Below, one piece after another: positions 26,408 through 34,745 of a DNA stretch of 64,000 nt; position 1 is the stretch's first letter; the number at the start of each line of letters is the position of its first letter. The notes under the pieces were generated by a model. The model saw nothing but the letters and a program-made list of their open reading frames with translations. It had not been told where the DNA came from and made no database searches. Made by a program: the position numbers and the translations under genes. The DNA comes from Streptomyces sp. NBC_01446 (GTDB lineage Bacteria > Actinomycetota > Actinomycetes > Streptomycetales > Streptomycetaceae): positions 5,976,001 through 6,040,000 of the forward strand of contig NZ_JAPEPO010000001.1 of NCBI RefSeq assembly GCF_026340095.1, read 5' to 3'.

Positions 26408-27430
26408 GTGAGTACGCGCACGGCACAGGCGGCCCCCACGGGGCGACGGGGGGATGTGGTGTGCGTCGTGCGGGATCTCGTGCGGACGTATCCCGCCACC
26501 CGCGGGCGTCGCGGAGCGCCCGGGAGCGCTGCGATCCGGGCCACCGACGGGGTGTCCCTCGAGATCCGGCGCGGGGAGATCTTCGGGCTGCTCGGGCCCA
26601 ACGGCGCCGGTAAGTCCACCCTCGTACGGCAGCTGACCGGGCTGATGCGGCCCGACAGCGGGAGCGTCGGGATTCTTGGGCACGACATCGTGCGCTATCC
26701 GGAGCGGGCCTCGCGGATTCTGGCCTATCTGGGGCAGGAGTCGAGCGCTCTGGACGAGTTGACCGTGTCGCTCGCCGCCGAGACCACCGGGCGGCTGCGG
26801 GGGCTCGATCTGCGTACGGCCCGGGCCGAGCGGGACGCCGTGGTGGAGGAGCTGGGGCTCGGGGCGATTGCGTCGCGGCCCCTGAAGAAGCTTTCCGGCG
26901 GGCAGCGGCGGCTTGCCTGCTTTGCCGCTGCTCTCGTGGGGGAGCGGCCGTTGTTGGTGCTTGATGAGCCGACCACGGGGATGGATCCTGTCGCCCGTCG
27001 TGCCGTCTGGGCCGCTGTCGACCGGCGGCGGGCCGAGAGCGGCGCCACCGTTGTGCTGGTCACCCATAACGTCATCGAGGCCGAGACCGTGCTCGATCGC
27101 GTCGCCGTGCTCGACCGCGGGCGCGTGATCGCCTGCGACACCCCGGCCGGCCTGAAGGAGAAGGTCGCCGGCGAGGTGCGCGTCGAGCTCGTGTGGCGGG
27201 AGCGGGCGCCCCTGGACGTGCCCGCCGTCGCCGCGCTGCGCGCCTCCGCCGTCGAGTCGGGGCGCCGCTGGTCGCTGCGGCTCGGGCCGGACGAGGCGCG
27301 GGCCGCCGTCGCCGCCGTCACCGGCGGCCCGGCGTTCGCCGCCCTAGACGATTTCTCCCTGACCACGCCGAGCCTGGAAGATGTGTACCTGGCGCTCGGC
27401 GGCGAGGCCAAGGGGTTGGTGAAGTCGTGA
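26408..27430 (+). CDS. ABC transporter ATP-binding protein (drug/multi-purpose exporter type)
   Basis: The 340-residue protein has a complete nucleotide-binding domain: Walker A GLLGPNGAGKST, Q-loop YLGQES, signature KLSGGQRRLACF, Walker B LLVLDEPTTGMDP and the switch His in VLVTHNVIE. The C-terminal 90 residues form the extra domain seen in DrrA/CcmA-like exporters. It pairs with the permease 51 bases downstream to form an ABC-2 exporter. The substrate is unknown. The GTG at 26408 is chosen because the first convincing residues follow it and the -10 element sits just upstream; the open frame further up runs through repeat DNA. Confidence 0.92.
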   Translation: MSTRTAQAAPTGRRGDVVCVVRDLVRTYPATRGRRGAPGSAAIRATDGVSLEIRRGEIFGLLGPNGAGKSTLVRQLTGLMRPDSGSVGILGHDIVRYPERASRILAYLGQESSALDELTVSLAAETTGRLRGLDLRTARAERDAVVEELGLGAIASRPLKKLSGGQRRLACFAAALVGERPLLVLDEPTTGMDPVARRAVWAAVDRRRAESGATVVLVTHNVIEAETVLDRVAVLDRGRVIACDTPAGLKEKVAGEVRVELVWRERAPLDVPAVAALRASAVESGRRWSLRLGPDEARAAVAAVTGGPAFAALDDFSLTTPSLEDVYLALGGEAKGLVKS

Positions 27431-27481
27431 ACGCGGCGGCCCCCGTACCCGACGGAACAGTCACGACAGGAGTCGCGCACC

Positions 27482-28315
27482 GTGAGTGTCGTACCCGCTG
27501 AGGTCCTTCAGGGCGGCGCCCGGGCGGGCGCGAGCGGGCTGAGCGCCGAGGGTGACGCCGTCGGCGAGCTCGCCCCGAGGGCGCGGCTGCTGCCGTCCCT
27601 CGCCGCCGTGTACCGCGCGCAGCTCTCGCGGGCGCGTGTCGCCAGGATCCCGCTGCTCTTCGTCGCCACCTTCCAGTCCGTCGGCATCATGATTCTGATG
27701 CGGGGCGTGGTGGACGGAGGCCGGGAGGCGCAGGCTGTTGTCGCCGGGGCGAGTGTTCTGGTTGTCGCGTTTGTTGCTCTTAATCTGCTCGCGCAGTATT
27801 TCGGGCAGTTGCGGGCCGCCGGCGGGCTCGATCACTATGCGACGCTGCCCGTGCCGCCCGCCGCCGTGGTGCTGGGCGCCGCCGGCGCGTACGCCTCCTT
27901 CACCGTGCCCGGGACCGTGGTCACCGCCGTCGTCGGCTGTGTCATGTTCCAGCTTCCGCTCGCGCACCTGTGGGTGCTCGCCGCCGTCATCCCGCTCGCC
28001 GGTGCCGCGCTCTCCGGGCTCGGCGCCGCGCTCGGGCTGCTCGCCCCGCGGCCCGAACTGGCCACACTGCTCGGCCAGTTGGGCATGTCCGCGGCGCTCC
28101 TGCTCGGCGTCCTGCCGGCCGACCGCATGCCGGACGTCATCCAGTACGCGCGCGATCTGCTGCCGTCGACGTACGGCGTCGAGGCCTTCGCCCGCACCTT
28201 CGGGGCGCATCCGGACTGGGGCGTCGTGCTCCTCGATCTGGGTGTCTGCGCGGGTGTCGGCGTCGCCTCGCTGGCCCTCGCCACCTGGGCGTACCGCCGG
28301 GCGGCCGTCCGGTGA
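27482..28315 (+). CDS. ABC-2 type transporter permease
   Basis: The 277-residue protein has about six membrane segments (from FVATFQSVGIMILM to VCAGVGVASLALATWA) and a 50-residue cytoplasmic N-terminus. It shows the ABC-2 pattern, with a long cytoplasmic loop (YFGQLRAAGGLDHYATLPV) and LLPSTYGVEAFARTF. It is the membrane partner of the upstream ATPase. The GTG start has AGGAG upstream. Confidence 0.9.
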   Translation: MSVVPAEVLQGGARAGASGLSAEGDAVGELAPRARLLPSLAAVYRAQLSRARVARIPLLFVATFQSVGIMILMRGVVDGGREAQAVVAGASVLVVAFVALNLLAQYFGQLRAAGGLDHYATLPVPPAAVVLGAAGAYASFTVPGTVVTAVVGCVMFQLPLAHLWVLAAVIPLAGAALSGLGAALGLLAPRPELATLLGQLGMSAALLLGVLPADRMPDVIQYARDLLPSTYGVEAFARTFGAHPDWGVVLLDLGVCAGVGVASLALATWAYRRAAVR

Positions 28316-28349
28316 CGCGCGTGTCGCAGAGGCCTGGCACGATGGCAGT

Positions 28350-29000
28350 GTGACCGCACCGCTGACGCCACGACCCCAGCAACCCCCGCACGACCCCTGG
28401 CAGGCCTCCGGGCCCGCGGGTGCTGTGCCGTCTCACGCTCACGAGCACCAGGAGGACGGGCCAGGGATGAGGACCGAGTTGCGGGAGGCCGCCGTCGTCA
28501 CGGTCGCGCTGGCCGTGTGCGGGCTGCTTCTGGGCGCGCTGTGGATGTGGCTCGCGCCGCAGGTGCCGCTCATCGCGGACGCCCAGGCCGTCTACCTCAA
28601 GGACACCGAGGGTGAGCAGGCCGTCGGCGTCGACGGAACGTTCACGCTGCTGGGCCTCGCGTTCGGCGTCGTCAGCGCCGTCGCCGTGTTCCTCTGGCGC
28701 AAGCGAGGCGGCGTACCGCTCGTCGTCGCCCTGGCCGTCGGCGGACTTCTCGGCGGGCTCCTCGCCTGGCGGTTCGGGATCTGGCTCGGCCCCACGCAGG
28801 ACGTGGCGGCCCACGCCAAGGAGGTCGGCAAGGGCGTCACGTTCGACGCGCCGCTCGAACTCAAGGCGAAGGGCGCGCTCCTCGCCTGGCCGCTCGCCGC
28901 GATGATCGTCCACCTCGGCCTGACCGGCCTGTTCGGGCCCCGCGATCCCGACCCGTACTTCGACACCCACTACCCGCAGGACACCCCTCCGGCGCCCTGA
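28350..29000 (+). CDS. Integral membrane protein, DUF2567-like
   Basis: The 216-residue protein has a hydrophilic Pro/His-rich N-terminus (about 1-42), then four membrane segments (about 45-66, 90-112, 119-140, 170-192), and ends in a polar tail. It resembles the DUF2567 membrane proteins found beside ABC exporters in Streptomyces; function unknown. The GTG at 28350 has no ribosome binding site, but CACGAT at 28338-28343 is placed for a leaderless transcript. It starts 34 bases after the permease. Confidence 0.75.
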   Translation: MTAPLTPRPQQPPHDPWQASGPAGAVPSHAHEHQEDGPGMRTELREAAVVTVALAVCGLLLGALWMWLAPQVPLIADAQAVYLKDTEGEQAVGVDGTFTLLGLAFGVVSAVAVFLWRKRGGVPLVVALAVGGLLGGLLAWRFGIWLGPTQDVAAHAKEVGKGVTFDAPLELKAKGALLAWPLAAMIVHLGLTGLFGPRDPDPYFDTHYPQDTPPAP

Positions 29001-29009
29001 AGGCAGCTC

Positions 29010-29084
29010 TCAGGCGGGCCTGCGCCCGTGATTGGCCTTGTGCTTCCTGATCCGCCACTTCCGCTTGCGCGTCCTCTTCGACAT
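29010..29084 (-). CDS. Probable 50S ribosomal protein bL37 (24 aa)
   Basis: A 24-codon frame encodes a very basic peptide starting MSKRTRKRKWRIRKHKANHG and ending RRPA. The KANHG(K/R)RP end matches the 24-residue mycobacterial protein bL37, found in the Mycobacterium smegmatis large ribosomal subunit and conserved in actinobacteria. It lies 9 bases after the convergent DUF2567-like gene. The start codon lies inside a perfect inverted repeat (29081-29111). GAGG is only 2 bases from the ATG, so a leaderless start or structure-controlled translation is possible. The identification rests on remembered sequence similarity; no search was run. Confidence 0.8.
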   Translation of the reverse strand: MSKRTRKRKWRIRKHKANHGRRPA

Positions 29085-29111
29085 GTCCTCGGTACTTAGC
29101 CGAGGACATGT
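29081..29111 (-). promoter_or_regulatory. Perfect inverted repeat covering the bL37 start codon
   Basis: Arms ACATGTCCTCGG (29081-29092) and CCGAGGACATGT (29100-29111) are perfect complements over 12 bp with a 7-base loop. The bL37 ATG and its GAGG lie in the 3' arm of the minus-strand RNA. The structure could hide the start codon or be a protein-binding site. Confidence 0.7.
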
Positions 29112-29146
29112 CGTGCGTCGAGAGGTGGCGGCGATTCCGGTCGGGG

Positions 29147-29656
29147 TCAGGTGCGGCCGATGGGAGCCAGCACCGCTGACGTGAGCGTCGCCAGGTCCGT
29201 GGGGGCCAGCTCCACCTCCAGGCCGCGGCGGCCCGCCGAGACGCAGATCGTGTCGTGCGCCCGCGCCGAGTCGTCCAGGACCGTACGCAGCTTCTTGCGC
29301 TGGCCCAGCGGGGATATGCCGCCCCGCACATAGCCCGTGGTGCGCTCCGCCGCCGCCGGATCGGCCATCGCGGCCCGTTTTCCGCCGACGGCCGTCGCCA
29401 GGGCCTTCAGGTCGAGCTGGCCCGCCACGGGCACGACGGCGACGGTCAGCTCGCCGTCCACGTCGGCGACGAGCGTCTTGAACACCCGGTCGGGGGAGAC
29501 GCCCATCGCCGCCGCCGCCTCGTCCCCGTACGAGGGATGGGCGGGGTCGTGCTCGTACGCGTGCGTCGTGAAGGGCGTACCCGCGGCGGTGAGCGCCACG
29601 GTCGCGGGCGTTCCCCCGGACTGCTGCTTCTTGGACTTCTTCGCCAACGTCCTCAT
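29147..29656 (-). CDS. YbaK/EbsC-family aminoacyl-tRNA deacylase
   Basis: The 169-residue protein belongs to the YbaK/ProX editing family, which hydrolyses mischarged aminoacyl-tRNAs such as Cys-tRNA-Pro. The key Lys is in RVFKTLVADV (about residue 59). GGISPLGQRKKLRTVLD and the closing SAGRRGLEVELAPTDL are typical of the YbaK group. The start is the ATG at 29656; about ten basic residues precede the domain. It follows the LON-domain gene on the same strand after 27 bases. Confidence 0.9.
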   Translation of the reverse strand: MRTLAKKSKKQQSGGTPATVALTAAGTPFTTHAYEHDPAHPSYGDEAAAAMGVSPDRVFKTLVADVDGELTVAVVPVAGQLDLKALATAVGGKRAAMADPAAAERTTGYVRGGISPLGQRKKLRTVLDDSARAHDTICVSAGRRGLEVELAPTDLATLTSAVLAPIGRT

Positions 29657-29683
29657 GCCTTACGTCAGTCGGGACCGGCCGCG

Positions 29684-30466
29684 TCAGTTGAGGCTGGTCG
29701 CCTGCCGGGTCAGGTCGCCGGCCGGCAAGGACGGCAGATTACGGATGATCGCCGTCTCGGCGCGAAGGAGTTTCAGTTCGTCGCGCAGGCGCGACGCCGT
29801 GTCCGGGGCCTGGAGGAGGCGCTGCTTGGTCGGCACGTCGAGGACGGCCGCCGCGGCCACCAGGTACGACACGACGGACGGGTCGTCCGGCAGGTCGGCG
29901 CCTGTCGCCAGGGAGCGCTCACGGGCGCCCGCGAGCCGCTTCTGGTAGGAGCGGAAGGCGCGCAGCACCCCTTCGGCGAGGGCGCCCGCCTCGTCGCCGG
30001 ACTCCTCGGGCAGCTCCTCGACCTCGGCGGTCAGATAGGCACCCGACGCGTCGACCGAGTGGACCTTCACGCGGGTCGTGCCGGTGGCGAGCACCTCGAA
30101 GCTGCCGTCGGCGCGCTCCCGGATCGTCGCGGCGTCCGCGATGCAGCCCACGCCGTGCAGGGCCTTGATCGGGTCGTCGCCGAAGCCGGCCGCGGGGCCC
30201 GCCTCGGCGGCGGTCTTCGCCGCCTGGTCCGGCATGCCGGGGGCGCTGGGCGCGACCTCGTGGCCGTCGCGGATCGCCACGACGGCGAACCGGCGCGGCT
30301 CGTCGGAGCCGCCGGGGTCGCCGGAGGCCTCGGAACCCCCGGAGGAGGTCTTCAGCAGGTCGCGCATCATGGCGCGATAGCGCTCCTCGAACACGTTCAG
30401 CGGGAGCACGAGTCCCGGGAACAGCACCGAGTTGAGCGGAAAGAGCGGAAGCCGGACGGTGGTCAC
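29684..30466 (-). CDS. LON substrate-binding domain protein
   Basis: The 260-residue protein has only the N-terminal LON domain (VRLPLFPLNSVLFPGLVLPL, then NVFEERYRAMM) and no ATPase or protease domain. The insert GGSEASGDPGGSDEP and the stretches HGVGCIADAATI and SVDASGAYLTAEVEEL fit the stand-alone LON family. It may bind damaged proteins or regulate proteolysis; no function is established. GTG at 30466 is chosen over a TTG three codons upstream. TAGGCT on the minus strand (30480-30475) could give a near-leaderless transcript, and also contains the stop of the upstream gene. Confidence 0.88.
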   Translation of the reverse strand: MTTVRLPLFPLNSVLFPGLVLPLNVFEERYRAMMRDLLKTSSGGSEASGDPGGSDEPRRFAVVAIRDGHEVAPSAPGMPDQAAKTAAEAGPAAGFGDDPIKALHGVGCIADAATIRERADGSFEVLATGTTRVKVHSVDASGAYLTAEVEELPEESGDEAGALAEGVLRAFRSYQKRLAGARERSLATGADLPDDPSVVSYLVAAAAVLDVPTKQRLLQAPDTASRLRDELKLLRAETAIIRNLPSLPAGDLTRQATSLN

Positions 30467-30477
30467 GACGGTCAAGC

Positions 30478-31509
30478 CTAATGGGAGCCGGAGGTGCGGG
30501 ATCCGCGACCGGTCCCGCGACCGCCGAGCGGACGGGCCGCGGCCACCTCGATCCGTACGCCGTCACGCAGTTCCAGGAACTGCCCGAGCGGGTCGTCCGA
30601 GATCCGGTCCCAGGGGAACGACGACGCGTACGGGCCGGTCAGGCGCAGTTGCTCCAGGGCGTCGGACCAGCGTTCCAGGCGGACCAGGACGTAGATGAGG
30701 AGGTTGCGGACCTCGGCGGGCCAGGGGTCGTCGGCGGCGTACTCGTGGGACAGGGCGATCGCCAGGTCGGCGGCCTCGTCCAGGCGCTCGCGGGGCACCT
30801 TCGCGGCCGGTCCCGGGCCCTCCGCGCTCGTCAGGTACGCGAACGCGGCCCGCACCGGCAGCGCCTGCACCAGGGACCCCGGCAGGGCGTCCTGGGCCGC
30901 GCGCTCGGCGAAGTCGAAACACTCGCGATGCGAGCCGTACCAGGCGGCCGACAGGTACTGGAGCGCCGACACATGGCAGCCGTAGTGGTGAGGGGAGCGC
31001 CTTATGGCCTCGGCCCAGAGCCTCTCGAAGACGGTGTGCGAGGCGTTCGTGCCGCGCGCGTGGTCGAGGGCGACCCGCCAGGGCACCGGGTCGCCGGGGT
31101 CGCCCTCGGCGGCGGCGGTGATCAGCGGCGTCACCTCGCGCAGCAGCTCGGCGCGGGCGGGGGACTCCCAGCCGCGCGCGACCTCGAGCTCGGCCTTGAC
31201 GAGGAGGGCGTCCGGGTCGTGGGGCGCCGCGAAGCGCCAGTCGTCGAACCATTCGCCGCGGGATCTGGCGAAGGCGGCGAGCCGGGTGACGTAGCGGTCC
31301 CGGTTCTCCCACTCGCCGGCCTCGCGGGTGGCGGCGAGCAGCTTGGCGGCCGCCTCGTACTCGCCCCGGCCCGCGGCGACGAGCGCGGGCGCGAGGCGTT
31401 CATCGGGGACGTCCAGGAGGACGTCGTCGTCGGCGGGCAGCCCGGCCGCGAGACCCGAGGTGTGGCGGACCATCCGCGCGGTGCGGATGAGGGCGCGCAG
31501 CAGTGCCAA
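30478..31509 (-). CDS. Conserved hypothetical helical protein
   Basis: The product is about 343 residues, mostly alpha-helical with many Ala, Leu, Glu and Arg and TPR-like helix pairs (RLDEAADLAIALSHEYAA, LLIYVLVRLERWSDALEQL). No signal peptide or catalytic motif is visible. I do not recognise a named family; a TPR-like adaptor is plausible. A TTG at 31509 (MALLRALIRTARMVRHTS) is the likely start because GGGGAGCGGGG lies 8 bases before it. The frame continues upstream with TTG and GTG alternatives. It ends 11 bases before the LON-domain gene. Confidence 0.8.
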   Translation of the reverse strand: MALLRALIRTARMVRHTSGLAAGLPADDDVLLDVPDERLAPALVAAGRGEYEAAAKLLAATREAGEWENRDRYVTRLAAFARSRGEWFDDWRFAAPHDPDALLVKAELEVARGWESPARAELLREVTPLITAAAEGDPGDPVPWRVALDHARGTNASHTVFERLWAEAIRRSPHHYGCHVSALQYLSAAWYGSHRECFDFAERAAQDALPGSLVQALPVRAAFAYLTSAEGPGPAAKVPRERLDEAADLAIALSHEYAADDPWPAEVRNLLIYVLVRLERWSDALEQLRLTGPYASSFPWDRISDDPLGQFLELRDGVRIEVAAARPLGGRGTGRGSRTSGSH

Positions 31510-31615
31510 GGTGTGGACCCCGCTCCCCGTCGCTCGGTTGATGGTTGCGCTGGGATGACGGCTGAAATGCACCCATGGTTGCCCGCGGTCCGGCAAAAAA
31601 TGCGAGGGTGCCCGG

Positions 31616-33190
31616 TCAGTTTCTGCGGAGCAGCCGGGTGGCCCCCGCGGCGACCGTCGTGGCGAGGATCCAGCCGAGCAGGATCAGCGCGGTCGCGGCC
31701 CACTGCCAGCCGCCCTGGAGCTGCCAGTAGCCGTCCTGACCCAGGTCGATGACCGGCAGGATGAGATCGAGCGAGAACAGGGCCGGACTCCAGTGCGGTG
31801 CCTCACCCGGTTTGATGGCCGGATGTGACGCGTGGGAGAAGGCCAGCGTGCTCGCCGCCCACAGCACGGCCATCCACACCGCGGCCCGCCCGGGCCGGTA
31901 CCCGTAGGCGACCGTCCAGTCCTGGATGTACCCCCAGATCTTCGCGGCCGGCGGCAGCGTCTCGCGGCGGCGGCGCTGCTTGGCGAGCAGCACCTCCCGC
32001 GCGTCGGCGTCCTCGCCGCTGTTGCGCAGCACGGTCGCGAGCTTCTCGTACGGCTCCGGGCTGTACTCCGGTGTCGCGGCCGACAGCCACTCGAGGCGCC
32101 GCGACAGCGGGAACGGGCCGGAGGGGATGAGGTTCTCGTACGTGAAGCCGCCCACGCGCAGACCGCCGGGGCCCGGCCAGCTCGCCGCCCTGTCGATCAG
32201 GTTGACGACCTTCGCGCCGGACAGGACGATCCGCCCGCGCTGCGGCCGCTCGCACAGGAAGCGCAGCTCGGGCGTCTGGATGCGGCGCAGCGACACCTCC
32301 TGGTCGTTCTCCAGGTGGAAGCGCGCCTGGTCGAGGTCGACGGCGTCGCCGAACCGGCCGTCGTCGAGCCGCACCCCGCCCTGGCACTCGAAGCGCTGCA
32401 CACGGGTGCCGCGGGCCGGTGTCGTGCCGCTGGTCTGGAGCGGATTGCCGACGCCGGCGGGGGTCAGGTAGAGGGAGCGCTCGACCGTGAGCTGCGGCGC
32501 GTTGAGCGCGCGGCTCCCGTACGCGTTGGAGAGCCGGCTGCCGCGCAGGCTGAGTGAGACGCCGATCTGGGCACCGCGCAGGCTGAGCTCCCCGTGCGTC
32601 TCCAGCATCTCGGCCTGGAGGTCCTGTCCGACGGACATGCCGTCCGCCATGATCGACTTGCCGCGCCGGTCGCGGTACACGACGGCCTGGTTGAGCAGCA
32701 GGTCCGTGCCGATGTGCGCGTCGGTGAGGCGTACACCGCTGTGGAAGCGGCAGCGCGGCAGATGCAGATCGCCCTCCGTGTGGACGCGGGCGCCCTCCAG
32801 GCGGGGGATCGAGCAGTCGACCAGGCGCAGGGTGGTGAACCGGGCCTCGGGAACCAGGATCTCCTTCTCGAAGCGGCACCGCGTCAGCTCGACGTACGGC
32901 ACGACGCCGCCGCCCGAGACGTCGAGCGCGTCGGTGATCTGTACGCCCTTGAGCTTGAGCGACGCGACACGCCCGGACAGCGCGGGCGGCCCGTCGAGCA
33001 GCAGCCAGGCCACGATGCGCGCCCGCACGCTGCGGCCGGGCCCCCAGGCCTGTCCGCCGTGCGGGTCGTCCACGTCCGGATCGCCCGAGCTCAGGTCGTA
33101 GACACTGCCGTTGCGGAAGGCCTGCCACATGCCGATCTCGGTACCCGTGAGACCGTCCGGCGGGTCACCGATGCCCGTACCGTCGACCAC
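31616..33190 (-). CDS. Membrane protein with repetitive beta-helix-like N-terminal region
   Basis: The 524-residue protein has residues 60-330 made of repeating short strands with Leu/Ile every few positions (LKGVQITDALDVSG, GDLHLPRCRFHSGVRLTDAH, GELSLRGAQIGVSLSLRGSR). This resembles pentapeptide-repeat or right-handed beta-helix proteins, though the period is irregular. A charged segment (KQRRRRETL) and a WGYIQDW linker lead to two or three membrane segments at the C-terminus. I do not know a function; old annotations call relatives oxidoreductases without visible support. The GTG at 33190 is the first possible start. Confidence 0.82.
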   Translation of the reverse strand: MVDGTGIGDPPDGLTGTEIGMWQAFRNGSVYDLSSGDPDVDDPHGGQAWGPGRSVRARIVAWLLLDGPPALSGRVASLKLKGVQITDALDVSGGGVVPYVELTRCRFEKEILVPEARFTTLRLVDCSIPRLEGARVHTEGDLHLPRCRFHSGVRLTDAHIGTDLLLNQAVVYRDRRGKSIMADGMSVGQDLQAEMLETHGELSLRGAQIGVSLSLRGSRLSNAYGSRALNAPQLTVERSLYLTPAGVGNPLQTSGTTPARGTRVQRFECQGGVRLDDGRFGDAVDLDQARFHLENDQEVSLRRIQTPELRFLCERPQRGRIVLSGAKVVNLIDRAASWPGPGGLRVGGFTYENLIPSGPFPLSRRLEWLSAATPEYSPEPYEKLATVLRNSGEDADAREVLLAKQRRRRETLPPAAKIWGYIQDWTVAYGYRPGRAAVWMAVLWAASTLAFSHASHPAIKPGEAPHWSPALFSLDLILPVIDLGQDGYWQLQGGWQWAATALILLGWILATTVAAGATRLLRRN

Positions 33191-33346
33191 GACTTGCCTT
33201 CCTCCCCGTAAGCCCCCGGATCCCCACGGAGCCCCGTACGTCCCGGTACGGCTCCGCTACTCGCGGGTTTAGTACAACTGTTCATGCCCGCTGAGTGACG
33301 GCCTGAACGCTACTGGTGAAGGTCTTCGTCCGGTCTTGCACGGAGA

Positions 33347-33369
33347 TCCGTATCAGCCATTGATACGGA
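33347..33369. promoter_or_regulatory. Perfect palindrome upstream of hisD (candidate operator)
   Basis: Arms TCCGTATCA (33347-33355) and TGATACGGA (33361-33369) are perfect over 9 bp with a 5-base centre. It lies about 40 bases before the likely transcript start of the his operon. Confidence 0.5.
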
Positions 33370-33425
33370 CGTCGGGCGCTGATGCGGCGTCTGCGAGAAT
33401 TGAGCACGTGCTGCAATTTCTGCCG

Positions 33426-34745
33426 ATGGCCCGAATCGATCTGCGCGGCGACGCCCTCCCGAAGGGCCCCGCACTGCGCGACCTGCTGCCCCGAGCCGAC
33501 TTCGACGTTCAGGCCGCCCTCGAGAAGGTGCGCCCGATCTGCGAGGCCGTGCATCATCGTGGCGACGCGGCACTGATCGACTACGCGGAGCAGTTCGACG
33601 GGGTGAAGCTGGAATCCGTACGGGTTCCCGCCAAGGCCCTCCAGGAAGCCCTGGAGCAACTGGACCCCGCCGTCCGCGCGGCCCTGGAGGAGTCGATCCG
33701 CCGGGCCCGCATCGTCCACCGCGAGCAGCGCCGCACCACCCACACCACGCAGGTCGTCCCCGGCGGCTCGGTCACCGAGAAGTGGGTGCCCGTCGAGCGC
33801 GTCGGCCTGTACGCGCCGGGCGGCCGCTCGGTCTACCCGTCCTCCGTGATCATGAACGTGGTGCCCGCGCAGGAGGCCGGGGTCGAGTCGATCGCCCTCG
33901 CCTCGCCGGCCCAGGCCGAGTTCGGTGGCCTCCCGCACCCGACGATCCTGGCCGCGTGCGCGCTGCTCGGCGTCGACGAGGTGTACGCCGCGGGCGGCGC
34001 CACGGCCGTCGCGATGTTCGCGTACGGCACCGAGTCCTGCGCCCCGGCGAACATGGTCACCGGCCCCGGAAACATCTGGGTCGCCGCGGCCAAGCGCTAC
34101 TTCACCGGCCTCATCGGCATCGACGCCGAGGCGGGCCCGACCGAGATCGCGGTCCTCGCGGACGCCACCGCCGACCCGGCGCACGTCGCGTCCGACCTGA
34201 TCAGCCAGGCCGAGCACGACCCGCTCGCCGCCGCCGTCCTCGTCACCGACTCGGCGGAGCTCGCGGACGCCGTCGAGAAGGAGCTGGAGCCGCAGGTCGC
34301 GGCCACCAAGCACATCGACGACCGGATCGTCCCCGCCCTTCGCGGCCGGCAGTCCGCGATCGTCCTGGTCGACGGGGTAGAGGAGGGCCTGCGCGTCGTC
34401 GACGCGTACGGCGCCGAGCACCTGGAGATCCAGACCGCCGACGCCGCCGCGGTCGCCCAGCGCGTGAAGAACGCCGGCGCGATCTTCGTCGGCCCCTGGG
34501 CGCCGGTCTCCCTCGGCGACTACGCCGCGGGCTCCAACCACGTGCTGCCCACCGGCGGCTGCGCCTGCCACTCGTCCGGTCTGTCCGTCCAGTCCTTCCT
34601 GCGCGGCATCCACATCGTTGACTACACGCGCGACGCCCTCGCCGACGTAGCCCACCACGTGGTCACGCTCGCCGAGGCGGAGGACCTGCCCGCGCACGGC
34701 GCGGCGATCAAGGCAAGGTTCGAATGGAAGGTTCCCGGCCAGTGA
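33426..34745 (+). CDS. hisD: Histidinol dehydrogenase
   Basis: HisD carries out the last two steps of histidine synthesis, oxidising L-histidinol to L-histidine with two NAD+. The 439-residue protein shows family landmarks: VERVGLYAPGGRSVYPSSV, the zinc/active-site region ISQAEHDP, VTGPGN and the conserved ending NHVLPTGGCACHSSGLSV. It opens the his operon. ATG 33426 (MARIDLRGDA) fits homologue N-termini. However, GAGAAT at 33395-33400 is spaced for a leaderless transcript starting at the in-frame GTG 33408, so a six-residue longer protein is possible. Confidence 0.95.
   Translation: MARIDLRGDALPKGPALRDLLPRADFDVQAALEKVRPICEAVHHRGDAALIDYAEQFDGVKLESVRVPAKALQEALEQLDPAVRAALEESIRRARIVHREQRRTTHTTQVVPGGSVTEKWVPVERVGLYAPGGRSVYPSSVIMNVVPAQEAGVESIALASPAQAEFGGLPHPTILAACALLGVDEVYAAGGATAVAMFAYGTESCAPANMVTGPGNIWVAAAKRYFTGLIGIDAEAGPTEIAVLADATADPAHVASDLISQAEHDPLAAAVLVTDSAELADAVEKELEPQVAATKHIDDRIVPALRGRQSAIVLVDGVEEGLRVVDAYGAEHLEIQTADAAAVAQRVKNAGAIFVGPWAPVSLGDYAAGSNHVLPTGGCACHSSGLSVQSFLRGIHIVDYTRDALADVAHHVVTLAEAEDLPAHGAAIKARFEWKVPGQ

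Noticed and set aside
25850..27067. Minus-strand open frame with an MSARS-type basic peptide through the dispersed element
   Set aside because: A similar peptide appears at copy B because the DNA repeats, and the frame overlaps two real genes. Repeat-derived, not a gene.
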